Assembly: GCA_003445555.1 (NCBI GenBank)
Contig: DMDI01000281.1
Span: 1-5,514, forward strand
Direction: 5' to 3'
Length of the DNA stretch: 5,514 nt
From: Desulfotomaculum sp.
Lineage (GTDB): Bacteria > Bacillota > Desulfotomaculia > Desulfotomaculales > Nap2-2B
The translations under genes were made by a program, and so were the position numbers. Position 1 is the stretch's first letter. Each line of letters starts with the position of its first letter. Under the pieces are notes generated by a model that worked only from the letters and a program-made list of their open reading frames with translations, was not told the origin of the DNA and did no database searches. Of the stretch, positions 1-5,514 are shown piece by piece.

Positions 1-404
1 CAAAGCGCATTTATTTTTTCCTCATCACCCGTGAGTTCAATAGTCACTGTTTCCCGGTTGACATCTACAATATTGGCGCGGAATATTTCTACCACGTCCA
101 CTATGTTTGACCGGCGCGTTGAATCAGCTTTTACCTTAATTAAGGCCAGTTCCCGTTCAATTGATTCACTGCTTTTAAGTTCCTGAATTTTTACTACGTC
201 AATTAATTTAGAAAGTTGTTTCATCACTTGATCCGAAGCCTGTTCATCACCTTCCACTACAACAGTAATACGGGTAACATCAGGTTCTTCGGTATGGCCG
301 GCTGCAATACTTTCTATATTAAAAACCCGGCGACTTAAAAGACCGGCAATTCGGGCCAATACCCCCGGTTTGTTTAAAGTAAGAACCACTATCGTCCGTT
401 TCAA
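1..404 (-). CDS. ilvN: Acetolactate synthase regulatory (small) subunit, 3' end cut by window edge
   Basis: This is the regulatory subunit of acetolactate (acetohydroxyacid) synthase, the first common enzyme of valine, leucine and isoleucine synthesis in the cytoplasm. It activates the catalytic IlvB-type subunit and carries valine feedback inhibition. 134 codons are visible of a usual 160-170. Residues 3-75 form an ACT domain (start KRTIVVLTLNKPGVLARIAG, then NIESI at 29-33). The second ACT-like domain begins near IEREL (82-86) and includes EIFRANIVDV (106-115). Compared from memory with E. coli IlvH, Asn11, Gly14 and Asn29, linked there to valine binding, are all present, so valine sensitivity is inferred. 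The start is TTG at 404-402: an in-frame TAA (410-408) lies just upstream, and GGAGG (417-413) sits 8 bases before it. No ilvB precedes it; the gene reads away from the divergent aminotransferase and heads its own transcript. Family assignment is very secure; ilvN versus ilvH naming is arbitrary. Confidence 0.95.
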   Translation of the reverse strand, partial: MKRTIVVLTLNKPGVLARIAGLLSRRVFNIESIAAGHTEEPDVTRITVVVEGDEQASDQVMKQLSKLIDVVKIQELKSSESIERELALIKVKADSTRRSNIVDVVEIFRANIVDVNRETVTIELTGDEEKINAL

Positions 405-412
405 CCCTTAAT

Positions 413-417
413 CCTCC
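413..417 (-). promoter_or_regulatory. Ribosome binding site of ilvN (decides the TTG start)
   Basis: GGAGG on the minus strand, separated by 8 bases (ATTAAGGG) from the TTG at 404-402. The only nearby in-frame ATG (428-426) runs into TAA at 410-408, so the TTG is the only start in this frame with a proper ribosome binding site. Confidence 0.8.
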
Positions 418-473
418 AAACTAATCATAAAAAGGAGTCTAACTCTTCTTTTTTGGTTTGCATATATTAGTTT
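418..473 (-). repeat. 8-bp inverted repeat in the ilvN leader
   Basis: AAACTAAT (minus strand, 473-466) is the exact reverse complement of ATTAGTTT (425-418), with about 40 bases between. The downstream arm directly abuts the GGAGG ribosome binding site without covering it. The arms are short and AT-rich, so the RNA stem would be weak and may be chance. The loop contains a 12-codon mini-ORF (463-425) whose TGA overlaps the ATG of a 6-codon mini-ORF (428-408). Neither is rich in Ile, Val or Leu, so classical attenuation is not supported, and no T-box consensus was seen. Confidence 0.25.
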
Positions 474-491
474 ACCTGCCGTCATATAATC

Positions 492-500
492 ATTATAGCA
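492..500 (-). promoter_or_regulatory. Probable extended -10 promoter of ilvN
   Basis: The minus strand reads TGCTATAAT at 500-492: a perfect TATAAT box with the TG of an extended -10 one base upstream. The -35 region is poor (T-rich, no good TTGACA at 16-18 bases), which an extended -10 often tolerates. Transcription would start near 485, giving a leader of about 80 bases before the TTG start. This is a sigma-A type call from sequence only. Confidence 0.55.
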
Positions 501-680
501 AACTTTATTAAAGTAAAAAACCAATCGCTGAATAGTTACATTTGTACCTTTCATTTTTCCTGCATTTTTAGTATATTACTTCGTAATGGTTATAGTGTAA
601 AGTATTTTTTCCTTTTTTCGCAATAAAAATAGCAACTTTTTTGTTTAAATGTTATCTCCTGATGCCTGATGACTATTATT

Positions 681-687
681 AAGGAGG
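681..687 (+). promoter_or_regulatory. Ribosome binding site of the aminotransferase
   Basis: AAGGAGG is a near-perfect complement to the 16S rRNA 3' end and lies 8 bases before the ATG at 696. It confirms that start. No convincing plus-strand promoter could be picked in 505-680. TATAGT at 591-596 is the best -10 candidate but lacks a matching -35. Confidence 0.85.
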
Positions 688-695
688 TTTAACTG

Positions 696-1892
696 ATGGA
701 AATCAGTCAAAAAATCAAAATGCAACTAACCGGTGCTTCGTGGATTCGAAGCATGTTTGAAGAAGGTGAACGTTTGCGGGCCATATATGGCCCGGCCCAG
801 GTTTTTGATTTTACCTTGGGTAACCCTATACACGAACCACCGGCCGCTTTTTACGGAGAGCTAAAAAGGCTGGCCTTAAATCCTCTGCCGGGTATGCACC
901 GTTACATGAGTAATGCCGGTTACTTAAAAACACGTCAAGCTGTGGCTGAATTGCTGGCCGAAGAAACAAACCTGCCTTTTCAAGCTAAACATATTGTTAT
1001 GACCTGTGGGGCTGGCGGGGCCTTAAATGTGGTTTTAAAAACCCTGCTTGACGCGGGAGACGAGGTAATTGTGCTGGTCCCTTACTTTATGGAGTATAAA
1101 TTTTACATTGATAACCACGGCGGGATAGTTAAAGAAATAAGAACCTCCTCTGATTTTCAGCCCGACCCGGTTGCCCTGGAAGAAGCCCTTACCCAAAAAA
1201 CCAAAGCCGTAATCATTAACTCTCCCCATAACCCTACCGGCGTAGTGTACGACGCCAATAAGCTTATCGAAATAAGCTTACTTTTACAAGCCAAAGAAAA
1301 AGAAACAGGAAAGCCTATTTACCTTATTTCTGATGAACCTTACGCTAAAATTATTTATGAAAAAAAGCCTCTTCCCGGTATTTTTAATGTTTACCATCGC
1401 ACCATAGTAGTTACTTCTTACAGTAAAGACCTGGCCTTACCCGGGGAAAGAATTGGCTATATTGCAGTTCACCCGGAAGTACCGGCCCAGGACATTTTAA
1501 TTGAAGGGTTGGTTTTTTGCAACCGCACCCTGGGTTTTGTTAACGCCCCGGCCCTGATGCAACACTTAGTTACTCGTCTCACGCGGGTAAAAGTTGATGT
1601 TTCTCCGTACCGGGAAAAAAGAGACCTGCTTTACGAGAATTTAACCCGCTTAGGCTTTAAAATGGTTAAGCCGCAAGGTGCTTTTTATTTATTTCCCCAA
1701 TCCCCAATCCCTGACGACGTAGCCTTTGTTAGGCTGGCCCAAAAATACCGTATTTTATTAGTACCGGGAAGCGGTTTTGGTTTGCCCGGCTATTTTCGCC
1801 TTTCTTATTGCGTTGATAAGCAAACAATTATTAATGCCTTGCCTGCTTTTAATTCTTTGGCTCAAGAGGTTGGCCTTATTTCAAGGGTATAA
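696..1892 (+). CDS. PLP-dependent class I/II aminotransferase (aspartate aminotransferase fold)
   Basis: A complete 398-residue cytoplasmic enzyme of the fold-type I aminotransferase family, which moves an amino group between an amino acid and a 2-oxo acid through pyridoxal phosphate. The hallmarks are in order. A cofactor loop lies at 105-108 (GAGG), with PY at 129-130. NSPHNPTG (175-182) carries the conserved Asn179. SDEPY (212-216) carries Asp213, expected to bind the pyridine nitrogen, and Tyr216. SYSKD (241-245) has Lys244, the Schiff-base lysine, followed by GERIGY with the phosphate-binding Arg252. FRLSY (367-371) has Arg368, the expected carboxylate-binding arginine. The length is usual. 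The N-terminus (SWIRSMFEEG, then FTLGNP at 39-44) resembles a clostridial group often annotated as aspartate aminotransferase, but the amino donor cannot be read from sequence. Aromatic, branched-chain or alanine activity is possible. It is transcribed alone, divergent from ilvN and convergent with the acyl-CoA synthetase. Confidence 0.93.
   Translation: MEISQKIKMQLTGASWIRSMFEEGERLRAIYGPAQVFDFTLGNPIHEPPAAFYGELKRLALNPLPGMHRYMSNAGYLKTRQAVAELLAEETNLPFQAKHIVMTCGAGGALNVVLKTLLDAGDEVIVLVPYFMEYKFYIDNHGGIVKEIRTSSDFQPDPVALEEALTQKTKAVIINSPHNPTGVVYDANKLIEISLLLQAKEKETGKPIYLISDEPYAKIIYEKKPLPGIFNVYHRTIVVTSYSKDLALPGERIGYIAVHPEVPAQDILIEGLVFCNRTLGFVNAPALMQHLVTRLTRVKVDVSPYREKRDLLYENLTRLGFKMVKPQGAFYLFPQSPIPDDVAFVRLAQKYRILLVPGSGFGLPGYFRLSYCVDKQTIINALPAFNSLAQEVGLISRV
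1259..1280. repeat. Perfect 9-bp hairpin inside the aminotransferase gene
   Basis: TAAGCTTAT (1259-1267), loop CGAA (1268-1271) and ATAAGCTTA (1272-1280) form a perfect 9-bp stem. Each arm also contains the palindrome TAAGCTTA. It lies within codons for residues NKLIEISL, shortly after the NPTG motif. CTTTT follows, but no long T run, so it is not a standard terminator. Confidence 0.6.
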
Positions 1893-1901
1893 AAAAATCA
1901 A

Positions 1902-4043
1902 CTATTGCAAAACAATTAAGGCGTCTGCTGCCCAAACACCTTTATCGGAGCAAATTAAGGGGTTAATGTCTAACTCTTTAATCTGGGGAAAGTCTTGCGC
2001 CAGTTGGGCTACCTTTAAAATTACCTCGGCAATGGCGGACTTGTTTACCGGTGATTGTCCCCGGACACCGTCTAAAATCCGGCGGCCTTTTATTTCCTCA
2101 ATCATTTCATAAGCGTCGCTTTTAGTTAAAGGGACGACACGCAAAACGACATCCTCCAAGACTTCAACAAAAATTCCTCCCAGGCCAAACATAACTACCG
2201 GGCCAAAAACAGGGTCCCGGCTAATTCCAATAATAGTTTCTACCCCGGCCGGCAGCATTTCCTGGACCAGTACACCTTTAATTTTTGCGTCAGGTTGGTA
2301 GGCAGATGCGTTGGTTATGATTTCTTTGTATGCGGCCAGGATATTTTCGGGTGTATCCAGATTTAATTTTACTCCTCCCGCTTCGGTTTTATGCAGGATA
2401 TCAGGTGATAATATTTTTAATGCCACGGGGTAACCAATACGGGCCGCCGCCGCAACTGCCTCTTCCGGACCGGTGGCTATCTCTTCTTCAGTAACCGGTA
2501 TGTCGTAAGTTTTTAGTATTTGCTTGGCTTCTTCTTCCGTTAGTTTTGCCGTTGGCGCAATTTTGGCCAATATAGTGGCTACATCTTCTTTTGCCTTTAA
2601 GGGAACAGGCGAAACGGATTTTTCTTGCAGGAATAACTGGCGGCGGGAGTTGTATTCAATTAAGTTACTAAGCGCTTTAACCGCTACTCCCATTTCTCTT
2701 GCCGCCGGCACAAATTGATCGTTTAAATAGCGTATTTGTTTTTGGCAAATATTTTCGTCGCCCCAAACAATATTTACTATTGTTTTTTCACTAGCTTTGG
2801 CTGCTTTAATGATTTGATTTAAGATATCTTCATTTACCCCCAGGTTATAAAAGCAAATGAGTAAAGCGTCTATATTGGGGTCTGCCGAAACAACGTGGGC
2901 ACATTCATACAATAAACCCGGTTTGGGTACTATGGCGCTAGTTAAATCAACGGGATTAGCATAAGAAGCAAAATCAGGCAGTAAGTTTTTTATTTTTTCC
3001 TGGGTTTCTTCAGCTAAGGAAACCACTTCTAATCCGTATTCCGCGCATTTATCTGCCAGCAAAACGCCCGTTCCCCCTGAGGCAGACAAAATACCTACCC
3101 GGTTGCCCCGCGGTATTTTTCCTGCCGCTGTAATTAAAAGTAAAGCCGTTAGCTCATCAATGCTATCCACCCGGATAATTCCTTTTTGGCGAAAAAAAGC
3201 ATCGTATACTCTGTCCGAACCCACCATGGCTCCGGTGTGGGAAGCTGCCGCCCGGGCTGCGGTTTCGTAACGGCCTGTTTTAATTAAGATAACCGGTTTT
3301 TCTTTTTCCAGCGCTTTTTCGGCGGCCTGGAAAAACAACGTACCGTCTTTAACTCCTTCCATATAACCACCAATTACCTTGGTATAGGCATCGTCAGCCA
3401 TATAAGCTATAATTTCCGAAAACTCTATATCCGCTTCATTTCCGGTGCTGACAAAGTGGCTGAAACCTATCCGTTGCGCTTTAATTACCTCGTAAAGAAT
3501 GCAGCCGAAACCTCCGCTTTGCGTTATAAAACCAAAATAATCCGGTATTAGAATATCTTCCGGGGCATCCATGAGGGGGAAGTCCGCCCATAAAGAATTG
3601 CGGGCACTAAAAATACCCATGCAGTTTGGGCCAAGAAGGCGAAATTTATATTTTTTAGTTAAGTCAGTCATTTCCTTTTGTAATTTTATCCCTTTACCTC
3701 CCACTTCTGCGAAGCCGGAAGTAAAAACTACCACTGCCTTAACCCCCTTTTGACCGCATTCTTCTAAGGCCTCTAAAACAGCAGACACTTCTACGGCAAT
3801 TATTGCCATATCAACTTCCTCCGGAATTGCCTTTAAGGCTGAATAACACTTAAGGCCCCGCAATTCCTGGTAACGTGGGTTAACCGGGTATATTTTTCCT
3901 GGAAAATTATTTTTTTGTAAAGCAATTAAAGGTTGTCCGCTTGGCTTGGCAGGGTTTTGTGAGGCGCCAATAATGGCTATTGAACGGGGGTTAAAAAGAA
4001 AACGCAAGGAAGCTACTTTTTCCGCCAGGTTATTCGCCGGCAT
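1902..4043 (-). CDS. ADP-forming acetate/acyl-CoA synthetase, fused alpha-beta
   Basis: A complete 713-residue protein of the NDP-forming acyl-CoA synthetase family (succinyl-CoA synthetase superfamily). These enzymes convert acyl-CoA, ADP and phosphate to free acid, CoA and ATP, usually in the ATP-making direction in fermenters. Domains: a Rossmann CoA-binding domain (about 14-145; IIGASQNPAKPSG at 24-36, GPNCMG at 138-143); a flavodoxin-like ligase domain (about 150-300; QSGGFG at 175-180); a third ligase domain (about 305-460; SASGGTG at 320-326); a linker; and an ATP-grasp beta part (about 490-710). His269 in AAASHTG matches the alpha phosphohistidine and His551 in HKTEAGGV the beta-site histidine. 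Lys543, Glu595 and DINP (692-695) fit ATP-grasp. There is no GNAT domain, so it is not a Pat-type lysine acetyltransferase. Both key histidines argue for an active enzyme; the substrate (acetyl, propionyl, branched or aryl) is unknown. The start is chosen by AGGAGG 9 bases upstream. Confidence 0.93.
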   Translation of the reverse strand: MPANNLAEKVASLRFLFNPRSIAIIGASQNPAKPSGQPLIALQKNNFPGKIYPVNPRYQELRGLKCYSALKAIPEEVDMAIIAVEVSAVLEALEECGQKGVKAVVVFTSGFAEVGGKGIKLQKEMTDLTKKYKFRLLGPNCMGIFSARNSLWADFPLMDAPEDILIPDYFGFITQSGGFGCILYEVIKAQRIGFSHFVSTGNEADIEFSEIIAYMADDAYTKVIGGYMEGVKDGTLFFQAAEKALEKEKPVILIKTGRYETAARAAASHTGAMVGSDRVYDAFFRQKGIIRVDSIDELTALLLITAAGKIPRGNRVGILSASGGTGVLLADKCAEYGLEVVSLAEETQEKIKNLLPDFASYANPVDLTSAIVPKPGLLYECAHVVSADPNIDALLICFYNLGVNEDILNQIIKAAKASEKTIVNIVWGDENICQKQIRYLNDQFVPAAREMGVAVKALSNLIEYNSRRQLFLQEKSVSPVPLKAKEDVATILAKIAPTAKLTEEEAKQILKTYDIPVTEEEIATGPEEAVAAAARIGYPVALKILSPDILHKTEAGGVKLNLDTPENILAAYKEIITNASAYQPDAKIKGVLVQEMLPAGVETIIGISRDPVFGPVVMFGLGGIFVEVLEDVVLRVVPLTKSDAYEMIEEIKGRRILDGVRGQSPVNKSAIAEVILKVAQLAQDFPQIKELDINPLICSDKGVWAADALIVLQ

Positions 4044-4052
4044 TATTCATTT

Positions 4053-4058
4053 CCTCCT
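4053..4058 (-). promoter_or_regulatory. Ribosome binding site of the acyl-CoA synthetase (decides the start)
   Basis: AGGAGG on the minus strand at 4058-4053. It is 9 bases from the ATG at 4043-4041 but only 2 bases from another ATG at 4050-4048. The latter is out of frame and ends after six codons, so the 4043 start is the right one. Confidence 0.85.
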
Positions 4059-4063
4059 ATTAC

Positions 4064-4091
4064 TTTATATGCTCGAATTTATATGCCCGAA
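4064..4091. repeat. 14-bp tandem repeat upstream of the acyl-CoA synthetase
   Basis: TTTATATGCTCGAA (4064-4077) is followed directly by TTTATATGCCCGAA (4078-4091), with 13 of 14 positions identical and a further TTT before the match is lost. The pair ends 5 bases from the AGGAGG ribosome binding site. It could be a tandem operator, a leader RNA element or a recent slippage duplication; the sequence does not say which. Confidence 0.7.
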
Positions 4092-4099
4092 TTTGTAAA

Positions 4100-4105
4100 A
4101 GTATA
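4100..4105 (-). promoter_or_regulatory. Possible -10 box for the acyl-CoA synthetase
   Basis: TATACT on the minus strand (5 of 6 to consensus) in a very AT-rich stretch, without a clear -35 at the right distance. If used, transcription would begin near 4093, placing the tandem repeat at the very start of the transcript. Read-through from the TPR gene is the alternative, because no strong terminator separates them. Confidence 0.3.
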
Positions 4106-4185
4106 ATTTAAAACAATTTATTTAAAATAAACTATTTCTTTTGCAGCCAAGGTTAGATAAAAATACATTTTTCTTACTTAGATAA

Positions 4186-5514
4186 CTAACTATTAATGTC
4201 TTTAATCACTTTTTCTATTTTTTCTTTTGATTCGGGAGCTAAATTTTTTACCCTGGCAAAATCTTCTTTGGCCTTTGAAACTTCGCCCAATCTAATATAT
4301 ACCAGACCGCGATTATAATAAGCGTCAGCGAAAGCCGGGTTAATTTCAATTGCTTGGGTAAAGTCAGCTATAGCTTCCGAAAGTAATTCTAAAAAAACAA
4401 AAGCAGTTCCGCGGTGAAGATATGCCTTGGCGTAAATTGGATTAAGCTCAATTGCTTTATTATAATCAAAAATAGCTTCCTCATAGCTTCCTAAGGAACT
4501 ATAAATGTACCCCCGGTTAAGGTAAGCCTCTGGAAAATTAAGGTGATGGGTAATGGCCAAACTATAATCAAGCAAGGCCTTACTATAGGCACCTGATTTC
4601 ATCCAAGCATTTCCCCGGTTAAAATATGTCCTGGCATCTTTTGGATTAATTTCAAGCGCCCGGTCGTAGCAAAAAATAGCTTCGTTAAGTTGGCCTGATT
4701 CTTCGTATGCAAATCCTTTATTACTATAAGTCTCCGCATATTTAGGATTTAACCCTAGGGCCAGATCGTAATACTTGATGGCTTCGGCAGGTGGGCTTAG
4801 TTTTCCTATATTAGTGTAAACACAAGCCATTAGACCATTTTTATCTAAAATGGTAAATCTTCTATTAAGCAATAAGGGGTTTTGATTGTCCTTTATTTCC
4901 CAGTATTCACCTACCTTTAAATATGTTTCTTCCAGGTCAAATGGCTCGCTAAAAATTGGCCCCACCGCTAAATCTACCATTACCATCCGGTTATCGGCCA
5001 ATTTAAATAAACAAGCGTTATGGCCTGCTCCTACCGGTAATTTCCCCGGAACCACTATCTCGGTCACCCCAAGAGGCAAAACCAGGAAGTTAAGGGAAGT
5101 TTCTAATATATAAACTAAAATAGTATAACTAAGACACTGGGCTTGTTTGTACTTAACCACGGCCCCTAAATCAAAAAATTTCTCTTCCTCATTGGATTCA
5201 AATTCTTGCTTTATCATTATTCCAAGGTTTTTAACTACGATTTGCTCTATTTTAATAAGATTTTCTATGGACACCTGACCCAACGTATATCTTCTTTTCG
5301 TTAATTGCAAAACCTCGTCCCAAAGCTCTATAAATGGCTTCCCTTTTTCATCTTTCCAGTTATATACTATTTGTACCAGTTCCTGGGCTACGTTTTGGGG
5401 ATAATTTAGTTCCTTTACTAGTTCTATAATTTTAACCGACGGTTTTTTGTTTTCTATTGTTTTCCCCCCTACAAGAAAGATTACAGTACAGTGTTTCGTA
5501 ATTATCGCTTCAAT
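4186..5514 (-). CDS. TPR protein with transglutaminase-like region, 5' end cut by window edge
   Basis: The frame is open from the TAG at 4188-4186 to the window edge: 442 visible codons, N-terminus missing. A TTG at 5310-5308 could start a 374-residue form, but no ATG, GTG or other TTG lies upstream in frame. That TTG has only GAGG 2 bases before it, and the 68 upstream codons read as a normal charged, helical protein (for example ELVKELNYPQNVAQELVQIV), so the true start is taken to lie outside. Counting from that TTG, 46-120 resemble a transglutaminase-like core: Cys59 in KYKQAQCLSY, His97 in GAGHNACLF and Asp113 in MVMVDLAVG have the order and spacing of a Cys-His-Asp triad. A degenerate TPR (158-190) and five exact 34-residue TPRs (191-360) follow, with NRG and AIE.NP signatures. 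No membrane segment is obvious in the visible part. The layout recalls SirB1-type proteins. The TPRs suggest protein binding; enzyme activity is unproven. It lies 142 bases upstream of the synthetase on the same strand. Confidence 0.88.
   Translation of the reverse strand: MEAIITKHCTVIFLVGGKTIENKKPSVKIIELVKELNYPQNVAQELVQIVYNWKDEKGKPFIELWDEVLQLTKRRYTLGQVSIENLIKIEQIVVKNLGIMIKQEFESNEEEKFFDLGAVVKYKQAQCLSYTILVYILETSLNFLVLPLGVTEIVVPGKLPVGAGHNACLFKLADNRMVMVDLAVGPIFSEPFDLEETYLKVGEYWEIKDNQNPLLLNRRFTILDKNGLMACVYTNIGKLSPPAEAIKYYDLALGLNPKYAETYSNKGFAYEESGQLNEAIFCYDRALEINPKDARTYFNRGNAWMKSGAYSKALLDYSLAITHHLNFPEAYLNRGYIYSSLGSYEEAIFDYNKAIELNPIYAKAYLHRGTAFVFLELLSEAIADFTQAIEINPAFADAYYNRGLVYIRLGEVSKAKEDFARVKNLAPESKEKIEKVIKDINS

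Noticed and set aside
575..587. Small hairpin ATTAC-TTC-GTAAT in the divergent intergenic region
   Set aside because: Five AT-rich pairs with a 3-base loop, not followed by a T run on the strand that would need it; likely chance.
591..596. TATAGT as the -10 box of the aminotransferase promoter
   Set aside because: No acceptable -35 at 16-18 bases and no extended -10 TG in register; kept only as a note.
405..695. T-box, riboswitch or BCAA leader-peptide attenuator upstream of ilvN
   Set aside because: No T-box consensus, no Ile/Val/Leu codon run and no strong terminator hairpin were found.
1777..2112. Open reading frame spanning the junction of the two convergent genes, and similar antisense frames at 1035-1229, 2524-2718, 3571-3753 and 4886-5113
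   Set aside because: All overlap well-supported genes in other frames, lack ribosome binding sites of note and match no family; they are shadows.
4030..4050. ATG at 4050-4048 as the synthetase start
   Set aside because: It is 2 bases from the ribosome binding site, out of frame, and ends after six codons.
4157..4170. Possible terminator AAAAA-TACA-TTTTT after the TPR gene
   Set aside because: Stem is five A-T pairs with no GC content, too weak for intrinsic termination.
4153..4185. Direct repeat TTAGATAA at 4153-4160 and 4178-4185 after the TPR gene
   Set aside because: Eight AT-rich bases repeated once in a low-complexity stretch; no flanking structure to support an element.
5308..5310. 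TTG as the true start of the TPR protein
   Set aside because: Only a weak GAGG 2 bases before it, and 68 upstream codons in the same frame are open and protein-like; the gene most likely begins outside the window.

Overview
The window looks like a piece of an anaerobic, moderately AT-rich Gram-positive genome. A clostridial or Desulfotomaculum-like member of the Bacillota is the best guess. The signs are strong purine-rich Shine-Dalgarno sites (AAGGAGG, AGGAGG, GGAGG), a TTG start on one gene, and a fused ADP-forming acyl-CoA synthetase beside a clostridial-type class I aminotransferase. This placement rests on gene content and style, not on a database comparison.

Layout. Positions 1-404 (minus) hold most of the acetolactate synthase regulatory subunit (ilvN/ilvH type), cut at its 3' end by the window edge. 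A 291-base divergent intergenic region (405-695) carries a probable extended -10 promoter for ilvN and a strong ribosome binding site for the next gene. Positions 696-1892 (plus) encode a complete PLP-dependent aminotransferase. It converges, with only 9 bases between stop codons, on a complete 713-residue ADP-forming acetate/acyl-CoA synthetase with fused alpha and beta parts (1902-4043, minus). A 142-base gap (4044-4185) holds a 14-bp tandem repeat just upstream of the synthetase ribosome binding site. The rest (4186-5514, minus) is a TPR protein with a transglutaminase-like Cys/His/Asp region. It stays open to the window edge, so it is missing its N-terminus.

How they fit together. The aminotransferase and the acyl-CoA synthetase could be the two ends of an amino-acid fermentation route (amino acid to 2-oxo acid to acyl-CoA to acid plus ATP), and IlvN belongs to branched-chain amino acid synthesis. 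However, the genes lie on opposite strands and no middle enzyme is visible, so this link is an inference. The TPR protein has no evident tie to the others apart from possible co-transcription with the synthetase. I see no mobile element, CRISPR array, RNA gene or clear new multi-gene system. The oddities worth following are the tandem repeat, the transglutaminase-like/TPR protein, the detached ilvN and an intragenic hairpin.
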